Part shown: positions 31,233-41,800 of the stretch, piece after piece
Position numbering within the stretch: the stretch's first letter is position 1
How the letters are laid out: every line of letters begins with the position of its first letter
DNA from: Icerya purchasi
Taxonomy: Eukaryota; Arthropoda; Insecta; Hemiptera; Monophlebidae
NCBI GenBank assembly: GCA_039619475.1
Contig: CM077116.1
Span: 385,292,760-385,356,759, forward strand
Direction: 5' to 3'
DNA length: 64,000 bases
Notes under the pieces: generated by a model
The model's database searches: none
Told to the model about the DNA's origin: nothing
The model's input: the letters and a program-made list of their open reading frames with translations, nothing else
Program-made: the position numbers and the translations under genes

Positions 31233-31970
31233 GTTTCAAACCAGAGAAATATATGTGAAGTCGCATATTTTATACCTTGTTCTAAATATACATATAGCTA
31301 TAATACTTGCGTCGCAAAGAGGGGACTACAAATTAGAGCTTGCGCTTTTTTAAACTTTTCGGCAACTTTGAAAGTTTCGTTAAGAAAATGAAATACGGTT
31401 TCGTTCCCAATAAATATCGATCTTTCTAATAATATATCACAAGCCCGGAAAAAAAAATATTTTTTTTCAAAATTTCAAGCTTTTGGCGCCTTGAGGGTGT
31501 AATTTTAAAGCTGGAAACCTAGATGTTCAAAACTAGCGAAATATACGGGAATGCGCATAATTTTAACCGTGCTCATTTTTACCCTTTTTTGAACTTTTCG
31601 GCAATTTTACATAACTTTTGTACCGTAATTTTTTGATTTTATGAAAGGACTAGTACATTTTAGTTTATATTTTGAATTTCAGCTTTATAGGTTTATCGGG
31701 TGATGAGTTATGATTTTTTAAGTGATTTTTGAAGTCGTTTTATGTACCATATTATATATTCTTGACGGTTTTTTTGGGGGTTTTTTGACGTTCAGAGTAA
31801 TCGATTAGGTTGAAGTTATAGATCGTTTTAAAGAGAATTTTAATTGTGATTTATGCTCCAAATTTGAAGTTTATAAGTCAAGCCGTTCGTGAGTTATTGA
31901 TTTTTATTTGACATTTTTGTCATTTGTGTACCATCTTATTAGGATTCCGTACATTATTACGGAATCCTAA
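31233..31970 (+). repeat. Hairpin-ended repeat, copy 1 (738 bp)
   Basis: Collinear and nearly identical with 62927-63660, both starting GTTTCAAACCAGAGAAATAT and both ending in the same hairpin: TTAGGATTCCGTA (31939-31951), six-base loop, TACGGAATCCTAA (31958-31970). The hairpin followed by AAAAAT marks the probable 3' end of a mobile element. The left edge may be a truncation, because copy 2 continues further left with more internal units. No ORF and no known superfamily; the 3' hairpin hints at a rolling-circle (Helitron/Helentron) type. Confidence 0.85.
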
Positions 31971-32434
31971 AAATAAAATAACCACCATAAATAAGGGAAA
32001 TAATAAAATAAACAGTCTTATTCTCATAATATAACTATGTTTATTATTTTGAATCCTTTAAGGTACTTTTATGCGCGATGTGACATGGACGTATATCAAA
32101 AAAAAAAAAAAATATATAAAATGACGCTGAACGCCTTTGAATAGAATTGTTTCTGATCGTGGAATATCGGATCAAACGTCCTATTAAGAACATTTGACAT
32201 TTTCAGACTTTATTTTTTCCTTTCGTACATTACCTTTTCGTCCCGAGCCAGCCTGATGAATATCTTTCGATTCAATTCCCAATCTGAATTATATTTTTTC
32301 CCCGTTAGCAGTCGCGATGTTATAAAACTCTCGATTACATTTTGTTTACCCACATGTCTCGCCATAGCATTTTACATAATCGCGCCTATTTTCATACTAG
32401 CTCCTAACTGAAATCTATCATTTCACGTAATCCT
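31971..32434. other. A+T-rich spacer
   Basis: Nothing recognised; a poly-A run lies at 32099-32111. Confidence 0.5.
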
Positions 32435-32435
32435 T

Positions 32436-33645
32436 ACTAATATTATAAATGCGAAAGTAACTCTATCTGTCTGTCTGTCTGTCTGTTACCTTTTCACGCT
32501 TAAACCGCTGAACCGATTTGGATGAAATTTTGTACGGAGATAGTTTGAGGTCAAGGAAAGAACATAGGATAGTTTTTATTCTGGAAATATTATATTAATT
32601 TTATTATTTCTTACGTATTCGTTCGTTAGTCGATGTTATTTTATTCAGCCAGATGTTTTTGTTCGGAAATTCTAAGAAACATCAGAACACCAGAAATCCG
32701 TTTCGTTATGTAAACAAAATTACTAGCTAGCTTTTATTCATCTTCGATAGTCGCCATTCGTTCGTCCGTTCCTAGCTTTTACCCGCGACGACGTTGTCCG
32801 CAGAAAATTATTATTTCAAGTAAGCTGTTTCGACGTCAATATATAAATATAAATGAAAGAGGTTTTATTATTAAATCATAACGATAGTTATATAGGTACT
32901 TAGTGAGTAGGCCGGAGATTTCCTTAAAACATTTACATAAACGTATTATATTTTGATTTTTAAAAAAAATTCTTATTATTTTTACTGTCAATATGCCTCG
33001 CAGGCGTAAATCTGATCTAGCGCGTAACTCTAACAGAGCTCGAGCTGCGAAAGTAGCTAGAACTGAGGAATCTCAAGAGCAGACACAGACCAGACAGATT
33101 TTAGATGCCGAGCGTCACTCCTCTCAAAAGGTTTCAGAGATTTTAGAACAGACTCAGGCACGGCAAGCTTTAGACGCTGAGTGTCACGCCTCTCAAAGGG
33201 CTGCCGAGATTATAAATGCGAAAGTAACTCTGTGTGTCTGTCTGTCTGTCTGTCTGTCTTCTCTGTTACCTTTTCACGCTTAAACCGCTTAACTGATTTT
33301 TTTACGACAAAGCTTTTCATTGTAATATAAAGGCCATCCATTTGAGATATATATATATTTAATAGTAAATGAATATACACTGGCAGGACAACGTCTGAAA
33401 AACGTTGTTTACAAAAATGTGTTGAATTAAAATTTTACTACTGTAATTGTAAATAAACAAAAATAATTACATAAAAGTAAATAATAAAAAAAAAATATAG
33501 AAGTAAATACCTAATAAAAAAAAAACAAACCTATAGTTATAATTGAATAATAAAATCTCCTTCATTTATATTTGTTTTCACGTCGAAACAGCTTACTTGA
33601 AATAATAATTCTCCGCGGACAACGTCACGGGTTAAAAGCTAGTAG
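32436..33645 (+). mobile_element. Composite Helentron-related element
   Basis: The head ACTAATATTATAAATGCGAA at 32436 with a CTGT-type microsatellite (32466-32484) and ACCGCTGAACCGATTTGG is followed by internal sequence. A second head copy starts at 33209 (ATTATAAATGCGAAAGTAAC, TGTC repeats to 33259). The right end reads GTCACGGGTTAAAAGCTAG (33625-33643). An inverted copy of this right-end region lies at 32772-32875, so 32772-33645 is bracketed by inverted repeats of about 100 bp. Between them is the start of a Helitron-type ORF. This links the microsatellite-headed family to Helentrons directly. It probably arose by insertion or recombination of one copy inside another. Confidence 0.6.
32993..33283 (+). 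pseudogene. N-terminal fragment of a Helitron/Helentron protein
   Basis: Starts MPRRRKSDLARNSNRARAAK, then two imperfect repeats of the type EQTQTRQILDAERHSSQ / EQTQARQALDAECHASQ, ending RAAEI. Arg/Ala/Glu/Gln-rich N-terminal repeats of this kind (RAAE, QRxxRL) precede the Helitron-like N domain in many arthropod Helitron proteins. The native reading ends at about 33209, where the second element head joins; the last ~25 codons (INAKVTLCVCLSVC...) are just translated microsatellite. The Met at 32993 has a plausible context after an A+T-rich leader. No Rep or helicase is present. Confidence 0.6.
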
Positions 33646-33948
33646 TTATATACTTCTTACATAATTCAGCGTTTTTAGTTTTCATTGATCGTGTGTCGAT
33701 TTTTGTTTTTTTGAATAAACGTTTTTCCTAACGCCTTCTATATCGGACGGAACGGCATTGCTAGAAAGAAGATTTATAATTGCGCACGTTGAAAATTCCA
33801 TTTCGAATAATTTATCGATAAACTAAAAATAGCCGTCATTTGTTTTCTCGTTACCTGGGAAAAATTTGAAGTCGACTTACTAGAGTTGACACTGTTTTTT
33901 AACCTTGCGTAAATTGTACACCACCTCTCCTATTTGTTCTTCTTTTAA
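33646..33948. other. Short spacer
   Basis: Nothing recognised. Confidence 0.5.
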
Positions 33949-34328
33949 TTAAGGGGTAAGGCCACTCTAGAATTTTGAAAAAATCAATTTTTTCTTTTTT
34001 GGCTTAAACAATACTTTAGGGTCGTAAAAATGATATTCACTTCGTCCTATAGTGAAAAAAAATTTTTAAATAGCCTAATTTTTGATTTTGCCGCAGTGCC
34101 TCGGAGTGTGCATTGAGCACGATGGGACGTACGGATGAAAACAGACGTACGCGGTCGCGAATTATCGTGCAAAACCACACTCGTCTAGACTGTCGGCCAT
34201 AATTGTGATCCATTTGTACACACACTTACCCGTCATAACGTTGTTTGCACGGTATAATGCGCACAGTCTGCGATAAATTTCTGCGGTTGCAACTCCTTCA
34301 ACTGTCATGAATTTGTCTCACTCATTGG

Positions 34329-35351
34329 ATGGTTTACAGGCAAAGTTGTCGATGTTTTGATAAATTCAAAATGTATTACAGGGCTTGTGAGTATTGGCAG
34401 AAGAAACGTGATACCGAAAATGACAAAGAATGGGCCCAATTTCATGAAAAAGAAAGTCGAGCAAGCCACGTCGGCTCAACGGGTAAGGTGGAAGTGGATG
34501 CCGCTATTGAAATGTTCCAACGTTCAGAATCGTTGCACAACTTGAAGTAGGTCAATTACGTAGGAGACGGCGATTCAAAAACTTTTAAAGGTATCATGCA
34601 CAGCCCTATAAGGATTGTACTGTGAGCAAGAAGAAGTGTACCGATCATGTCCAGAAGAGAACGGGTTCTCCTCTTCGTAATTTAAAAAAAAAAAAACAAA
34701 AGGCCTTGGCGGAAAAGGTAAACTTACTGGTACACTAACTGACGAGTTGTCGATTTATTATGGTTTAGCCAATATGTGTAGAAATCATGATTCAGTGGAA
34801 AAAATGCGGAATGACATTTACGCAACTCTAAACTATAAATTATCGACGGACGACGAGAATCCTATGCATGACAAGTGCCCGCGCGGAGAAGACTCCGGTG
34901 CTCGTGGCAAAAGACACAGGTCACTGGTGATACAAATTATGGACATAAGCCAGCTCTTTCGCAACAAGTTTATAAAGCGATTTTGCCTATTTACGAAGAA
35001 TTAGCCGAGACGAATTGCTTACTAGTTGTTTAGGCGGCTTTACGCAAAATAGCAATAAGATTTTCAACTGGACCGTATTATGGCTCTGAAATCGGTATCT
35101 AGTGGCAAACATGTACTCGATATTGCTGTATGCATATAACACGACGGCTTATCAAGTTATTATGAGGATCATGTAGAATTTTTTGGGCATGAAAATCGGG
35201 CTGAACTGTTATGATTTCTGCGTGGAAGCAAACGGGCGCTGCATAAAGTTTTCAGAGAGATCACTTACGAACGCTGCTAAAAAAGCCTGCCTTTCCATAA
35301 AATCGCTCAGAAAGGAAGAAGGGAAGGCGAGCATTGAAGTAGGTGTCTAAA
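34329..35351 (+). pseudogene. Mutator-type transposase (broken)
   Basis: Pieces in several frames, in family order: YWQKKRDTENDKEWAQFHEK (34390s), VEVDAAIEMFQRSESLHNLK, GDGDSKTFKGI (about 34563-34595; the DGDSKT Asp is conserved in this family), KGLGGKGKLTGTLTDELSIY (34700s), YGLANMCRNHDSVEKMRNDI, KLSTDDENPMHDKCPRGEDS, SSGKHVLDIAVCI (about 35100), then MKIGLNCYDFCVEANGR-like and KSLRKEEGKASIEVGV with a stop at 35349-35351. At least four frameshifts or stops. The segment between GEDS and SSGKHVLDIA, where the CLGGFTQNxNESFN-type motif belongs, is partly deleted. Function lost. Confidence 0.75.
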
Positions 35352-35993
35352 TGTACGGATCAGGTATCGCAGATTAAAAGATAAAAAAAAGTGTCAAGGA
35401 TTCAAGTGTTCGTAAAATTTTAAAAGCGTTTTTCTCAAAATCACTTTTTTCAAACTGGGAGAAAAGATCACTCGAATACTATTGCATGGATCTATTTGAA
35501 ATTTTGACAGTAGCTTCTCAATTACATTCTCTATAGAAGTACGTAACCGTTTTTCGATCTGATGTAATACTTTTTTTTTTTTATTAACAATTTAAGACGC
35601 GTATTTTTTGGCCAAAAATCGAGTTTTTTTTTCAAAAGTCCATCATTTTTACAAACATTGATTTTAGAAAAAAAAAATGGCCAAAAAATACGCGTCTTAA
35701 ATTGTTAATAAAAAAAAAAAAGTATTACATCAGATCGAAAAACGGTTACGTACTTCTATAGAGAATGTAATTGAGAAGCTACTGTCAAAATTTCAAATAG
35801 ATCCATGCAATAGTATTCGAGTGATCTTTTCTCCCAGTTTGAAAAAAGTGATTTTGAGAAAAACGCTTTTAAAATTTTACGAACACTTGAATCCTTGACA
35901 CTTTTTTTTATCTTTTAATCTGCGATACCTGATCCGTACATTTAGACACCTACTTCAATGCTCGCCTTCCCTTCTTCCTTTCTGAGCGATTTT
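35299..35993. repeat. ~695-bp near-perfect palindrome from the MULE 3' end
   Basis: The last codons of the transposase plus ~300 bp of 3' flank (35299-35616) are repeated in inverted orientation at about 35681-35993, with a ~60-bp centre near 35646. Matching pieces include AAAATCGCTCAGAAAGGAAG at the left edge and its complement at the right edge, and ACGCGTCTTAAATTGTTAAT near the centre. The minus strand of the right arm therefore again encodes the C-terminal KSLRKEEGKASIEVGV. Few mismatches remain, so the duplication is young relative to the ORF decay or is kept similar by gene conversion. Confidence 0.95.
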
Positions 35994-36286
35994 GTAGGCA
36001 ATAGTATGTAGATTAAGAAAATTTTTGGCTTTTTTGTTCCATGTCTCGTAGGTCGCGAAAAATCTTTTCTCCCGCCGAGGCTTTTCAAAAAAACATGATT
36101 TTGAAAATTGGCTTTATCGCCGCCATTTTGTAACAAAATAATAATAAAAAATTGTTTTTTCACACTTCAACACATGCTACATGTGCCGTCTAAAAAGAAA
36201 TTCCATCCTGCTTCCCATACTTCCACAATAAATTATCAAAAATAGACCTTTTTTTCAGTCGCTAGAGTGGCGGCGTTACCCCCTAA

Positions 36287-38915
36287 GGAAATCTTGTCGG
36301 AAACTCGTTTAGGAAATGTTACAAACGCCGGGATAAAAATAATTCTCGCAGTCTAAGTGGTTTACGTTTTGTTTGAATGTTGCTTAGAAATATTGATTTA
36401 CATTTTAATTATATTACTTTCGAAAAGGAAAAAGTATTCACGGTGTAATTTTATGAAAAGAACAAAATTAGAAATCAGAACCAGCTAGCGTTATATTTCA
36501 TCTAGCAAAAATGTTTTGGCCGGAATCGAAAAAAAAAAACTGCAACTGATCGAAAAAATTTTCATTTATTCAGATCGCTACCATTCCTCACTAATGCCTA
36601 CGCAGAACAGTTACAAAAAGGTTCTTCGAGAAATTGCGCAACTTAGTTTAAACCGGAACATCAGTCGTACGTGTACGCCAACCATTCCAGCAAATCCATC
36701 CTGACGTCTTAGTCGTAGGAAATGGTGTCGTGATGTGCTAGACCTATCATTTAAACTTTACATTATTCTTTAGTACGGTTATTGCTGCCTGGTCTGATTG
36801 TTAATCCTAATCTAGCACCTTGCTAGAGTTGCTAGATTAAACTTGAGTTCTTTGTCTTTTTCCTTTTGCTTTTCTTTACCTTTTTATACCCTATTTTTAC
36901 CGCGAGCAACATTGCTTACGATGATGTATCGGTACAATATATATGTATATAAAAAAAAAACAAAACAAAAACAAACAAAACGCAGTAAATCTGTCATTTC
37001 CTAAAAATGCCTACTGAGAAATCGGGTTAGGATAGCTGTAAATAATAAATGGTTTTCTAATAATTGTGATAACAAGGTAAATGACATCATTTGCATCTTC
37101 TGTCCGTTGCGTCATTTTGTAATAATATTGAAAATTACATTATATACAAACCGGCGTAATAACGTAAAAAAAAAAATGTTATTAATTCATCGTAGACACC
37201 TGACCTCGTGAGATTGTTAGTCGGCGATAAATTATTAAAATACGATTCTTTTTTTCACCTACGTTACTGTTGGTCTGTAATTAATTTAATTTTCAACGCT
37301 GTTAAACGGTTTTTCTATTATTAAAAGTTTCTGCGCGCTGCTCAGATCAAAAAGTGTAATTTAAGTACGCGCTTGTGCACAGAAAGCTGTTATCGGAACA
37401 GGCTGCTGACGAGAGTAAGAAGCGGCGGCAGACAGGTGTTTTTGAGGAAAACAATCGGTAAGCCTCAAAGGAGGTGAATTTTGTGAAGGGGGCGAATAAC
37501 TTAACGGGTCGTTTTATTTTGTTTTAGTTGTTTTTTGTTGTTTTTTTTTTTTTTCAAAGCAGCCGGAAAATTCCGAAGTTGATAGCAAATCGTTTGGAAA
37601 TTATCCCTTTGAGATCTGGTCGGAATTTCTTCTGGAAACGCTGTTCATCTGGAACGGGGAATGCGTTTGCAACAGGCGTCGGCACAGCGAAAAGCCATTT
37701 CAAGGAAGACTGTTAAGCGAAGGCTGCCGGTAATATCTAAACTAGGACGTGGCAACCGATCACGCGCTTTGCGTACGCTTCACGCGATATGTTGCGTTGC
37801 TGCAGACGCAGATGCTTACTGGAATTAACTGGATTCCACGCTAGACTAGACTGAATGCACCGGGGAAAAGCGTATGTACACGGCATATCGGCCAGGTAAT
37901 CAGCAGATGGGAACTGCGCGCAGTGGAGTAAATTAAAACAGCGGATGATCGGCGTGCCCACGGTGGCCTATCTCGTGCGCATGTCTCTGTCGTATGTATA
38001 TTTAATACGTTCGCTCGGCGTTGGGAAACTTAGCTTTCTTAGGGGCTATATGCGGTCTCGGCGTCTGCTCGGAAAAGCTTCCGTTTCGTCTCTGGAGATG
38101 GTAGTTTTCGATTTTTAAATTGACAACAAGTTTTATGCGGCACGTCGTCCTGCTGCATCCCATCCCAGGACCACGATTTCCACATTCCTCTTCGGTGCGG
38201 CTTTCATTTCCGCTGCATATTCTCCCGGCGGTGGCATTCCCCGCTATTCCAAGTCATCGCTTAAAAAGTTACAAACTTTATAATTCTTCAAGAAGCGGAA
38301 AAATGGTTGAGGGAATTCTGTTTGGCTAAAACGTAACTGGGCACGAAATTATGAAGGAAATTTATTTATATTAAAGGTGGCTGCTCCCGGTATGCCTTTG
38401 GTTGGCTTTCTTTTTGCGTCCGACACTTACGTCGCCAGATTCCGACGAATTGTTAAATTATTCTCGTTTACGAAGATCTAGATTAAACAAGCGTTTTATT
38501 TGTCGTTATTATCATCTCGTTGCTCTCCGTATTGTTCGTCTCTTTTGTTTTCCTATTGACTTTTTTTGTTTTTTTTTTAAAATAAATTTTCGTCTATTAT
38601 TTATTTTGTATAAAAATTGAAATAGTAAGGATGCCGCCGGGGTGCGTTGGCATAACGAGAACGATTTTTTAGCCACGAATTCTGCCGAACAGGAAGTTCT
38701 CATTTAAACTCTTCAAAAAATAAAAATAAAAGATGGTTAATGACACAAAACTAGATTCCCAAATTATTTTTGCATCAGTAAAAAGCATTTTTTTTTTTTT
38801 TTAATTATTAATTTTGTACTAAAAATATCTCTATCATTACCGAGAGAATTCATTTTTCTGGTGTTTTCCATTTACTCATCGTCATCATCCATACCTGTAA
38901 TAAGAAATTTTTCTC
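36287..38915. other. Unassigned region, partly G+C-richer
   Basis: 37380-38340 is noticeably less A+T rich and may be single-copy host DNA. Open frames are at most 74 codons and show no motifs. A poly-A-rich stretch (36950-36985, AAAACAAAAC type) could be the tail of a lost retroelement. Confidence 0.4.

Positions 38916-38916
<1 letters not shown>

Positions 38917-38952
<36 letters not shown>
38917..38952. repeat. (TA)n microsatellite
   Basis: About 18 uninterrupted units. Confidence 0.95.
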
Positions 38953-38954
<2 letters not shown>

Positions 38955-39929
38955 ATACGGATTCGGTACTTTTGGCGCTATCTTTTATTCGACGTTCGAG
39001 CTAGAAATTATTCTTCGATTTATTCATTAATTCTCGGCTTCCGGAACATCGATATAATTTACATCGCCGCTTTGTCGTGTCTTGGTTTGCTTATATGGCT
39101 GATACCAAAAATCCCCGAGATCGGTGGCGTGATCGTCGAGTACACAGTCGCGCTGGGGAAGAGACGTAACAGTGTCTGGATGGTAGTGGTCAGCAGATAA
39201 AACAATGATATGCGTGTGCGGCAAAAAGCGCCGAATTATATATGTATGACGAGCGGTGAGAATATTATAAAAACCCGCAAAGGCCTGCAGGGTAATTAAC
39301 GCGGTAGTATTATTTAGATATTCTAGAAACATCGGTACAATTGTTAGCGTTATCAGATGTTAATTGTTATAGGTTAGAGATATTCAATAAAACACGTCGT
39401 GTAAGAGCTTCTACCGTTCTCGTCGTTGTCGGGCGTGGCCAAATAATATCCAGTCGTCGCGTTACACTTTTTTGTGAAATCTTATTGCGCCATGTCGCAC
39501 GTTTTTCAATTCCGGTAATAAAATTTTTATGTAATTTGTCAAAATTTTTCGTACAAAACTTTTCTCTAGTCTATATATAGAATTCTGTATGCGTCTGTTT
39601 TTTGTGTTATGATTTGTTTTGAAAATATACGTGGTTTGATAAAACTTTCATTATTGGACAGTGGGAGAGACCACTGCCGTTCCGGGGCACAATCGTGGTC
39701 GAAATGGTTTTTGTGATCTTATTTATATCTTCCTTTCCGTATTAAATTTTTTAACGATACTTTCGAAAAAGCCTAATGCTCTGAGGGAAACACATCCGAT
39801 TGCAACACCGCGAATGTTGCTGGCGCCCATTTTATAAATATTATCACCTAGTCAGAGAAAACGAGTTTTACATCAAGTGGTCCCCTAAACAGGGACTAGA
39901 AGTCGAAATTAACATCATTGAATTTACAT

Positions 39930-39931
<2 letters not shown>
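38953..39931. other. Unassigned region
   Basis: Overlapping frames on both strands (up to 101 codons, 39027-39332 minus) without recognisable motifs. Confidence 0.4.

Positions 39932-39991
<60 letters not shown>
39932..39991. repeat. (TA)n microsatellite, longest in window
   Basis: About 30 uninterrupted units, followed by a TGTG/CGCG-type alternating tract to about 40016. Confidence 0.95.
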
Positions 39992-39994
<3 letters not shown>

Positions 39995-40110
39995 TGTGTG
40001 CGCGTGTGTACGTGTGTAATATCGATTTCTGGAATCTCATAACGGAAATAACCGTTGCTCGGGGAGTTAGTTAGGCAGTGATGTTTATTCGGATTAAACC
40101 TGGTTTTAAT

Positions 40111-41075
40111 TCTTTTTTTTTCTTTTTTTTTTTGTGCGCGCCAGCGGCATTGGCCCAACAACAACAGAAATTAGGGAAAGGGTTAAATAAAGAGACGATT
40201 ACAAATAGAGCTTAGGAAAGATTGGAGTACAAGGATTATATCTGGAGATGGAAAGGAAAGGACAAAGGAAGAATTATACAGAGCAGGAAGACCCAGTGCC
40301 AAGATTTTGGAGTACAAAACAGAGCGCTCGGAATCAAGGGCAGGACATTCAAAGAAGACGTGGTTTGCATCACATATGAGAGGAGAGATAGAATTATGAA
40401 GGGGACAATCGGGAGAAGAGGACAGGGAAAAACGAAAACGTGAAGAGGGTAGAAGGGAGTGATTAATACGTAGTCTGATTAAGGAAATGACCGCGGAGCG
40501 TTGATAACAATAGGATTGAAACCACGGCTGAGAAGAGGGAACCGGCTGAATTTGAAGATAATGAGAGGCGGGATTAGAAAATAGAAAAGGATAGATGTCC
40601 GACCATAGTCGGGAATGATTAGTTGAGGAAAGAAGGAGGATGTCCGAGGTAGGAATGTTGCAGAATTAAGGACCATCGCGGGCGGCCGAACGGGCTAAAA
40701 AGTCCGCTAACTCGTTGCCCTCGATGCCAGAGTGACTAGGAACCCACAAAAGGTCAATAGTAATGGAACGGGATGAGAGTAGATTGGATATGAGAAAACG
40801 AATTAAAAGAATAATAGAATTGGAGGAATGAGAAGGAGGAGAAGAAATAGCTTGAAGAACACTTTTGGAATCGGAGACAATCAGACATTTACTGATCCCT
40901 CTTATGGATGGAATGAACGAGACTGCGCGTAAAATGGAGATAGATTCCGCTGTGAAGATAGAACAGAAGGAAGGGAGCTTGAATGACTCAGAGTGATTCA
41001 GTGAGAGGGAGGTAAACGCGCCGCCCACCCCGTTCTCGTTTTTAGAAAGCTGCCTCACATCGAAAATGCAGAATA
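40111..41075 (-). mobile_element. 5'-truncated RNase H-type LINE (minus strand)
   Basis: The poly-A tail shows as a T run at 40112-40133, preceded on the minus strand by a G+C-rich 3' end (GGGCCAATGCCGCTGGCGCG) and an RNase H plus C-terminal domain. It ends at about 41075, where a (TA)n tract and T run (41131-41165) follow. Same family as the copy at 16.1-17.0 kb. Confidence 0.85.
40184..41075 (-). pseudogene. LINE RNase H and C-terminal domain, one premature stop
   Basis: Visible: NGVGGAFTSLSLNHSESFKL, IFTAESISILRAV (catalytic Glu), KCLIVSDSKSVLQAI (Asp), IDLLWVPSHSGIEGNELADF (His and last Asp), then SLIRLRINHSLLPSS and CDANHVFFECPALDSERSVL. A single in-frame TAA after ARSAARDGP (near 40675) splits an otherwise continuous frame. 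The first Asp lies in a changed context (FDVRQLS where TDGSKxS is usual). This is one of the best preserved RNase H domains in the window. Confidence 0.85.
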
Positions 41076-41129
41076 ATTTCATTCGTGTTATGTTATATTC
41101 GAGCCTCCTACAAAAAGGAAAAATAATGC

Positions 41130-41160
<31 letters not shown>

Positions 41161-41393
41161 TTTTAATGGGTTTGTCAACGGGGACATTAGCCCTTTACCT
41201 TTAGATTTTGACATAATTTTTAATTTCATTAATTCACGGTATTTAATCGATTAAAAAAAAAAAAAAGTTCATAACTATTATCGGTACTTTCTTTTTTCGT
41301 CAAAACCGGCCTATCAATTTTTAACATTAAAATGAAAACTACGCATTTTTTGTAAATTTAATTTCTCTCTAAATTTTTGATTTTGTCATTTAA

Positions 41394-41800
41394 TGCCGTT
41401 TTTAAAATTTCCCACGCTTCCTTGCGAACATTTTCTTTTTCAACAGTTGTTATTAAAACTGACTGGACACATTTTGTTTCAGCGTGAGTTTCATTATGTA
41501 ATAGTTCACTTTTTGAATCGCCCCCAAAAAATAGTCAGACCGGTCATTTGTCTGTTTTCGGTAAAAACCACGTTGTCTCGCAATTATTCGCAAATTTCGA
41601 AAACAGCTCTATTTCATTCATCATTGAAACGAAAAGTGAATTTCTGCATATGAGAGAATTCGGAGTAATGGCACGCAGTTGATAACCTCTGCGGAGTAGA
41701 TAAATTTTTAAATATTAAACTAAACTGGGAGCATCATATCGTACCTTTTGTAAAACGGCTAACTTAAGCAGCGGTGTTAAAAGGAAAATTCTAGCAACAT
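41394..41800 (+). pseudogene. Possible LINE reverse transcriptase thumb remnant
   Basis: On the plus strand VDKFLNIKLNWEHHIVPFVK (about 41695-41755) resembles the FLGxxLDxxLNWxxHI segment after the palm in jockey/I/R1-group reverse transcriptases. Upstream frames are open for 86 codons but diverged. Only one motif supports the call. Confidence 0.35.

Larger units (their letters stand above)
33949..36286 (+). mobile_element. Mutator-like DNA transposon (MULE, Phantom-type), degenerate
   Basis: Inverted termini: left TTAAGGGGTAAGGCCACTC (33949), right (read inward) TTAGGGGGTAACGCCGCCAC, both continuing to CTCTAG. Between them is a broken transposase of the Mutator-domain type, then a large palindrome. 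No clear 8-11-bp target duplication could be seen at either edge, so boundaries are from the termini only. About 2.34 kb. The similar TIR sequence at both ends and the protein together make the superfamily call fairly safe. Confidence 0.75.

Noticed and set aside
31939..31970. Hairpin followed by AAAAAT as a bacterial-type terminator
   Set aside because: The setting is eukaryotic and the hairpin is part of a dispersed repeat present at 63629-63660; an element end is the better reading.
33400..33540. Possible gene downstream of the Helitron ORF start
   Set aside because: Only A-rich low-complexity sequence and stops; no Rep or helicase motif.
39868..40164. Frames running through the long (TA)n tract
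   Set aside because: They encode Ile-Tyr repeats produced only by the microsatellite.
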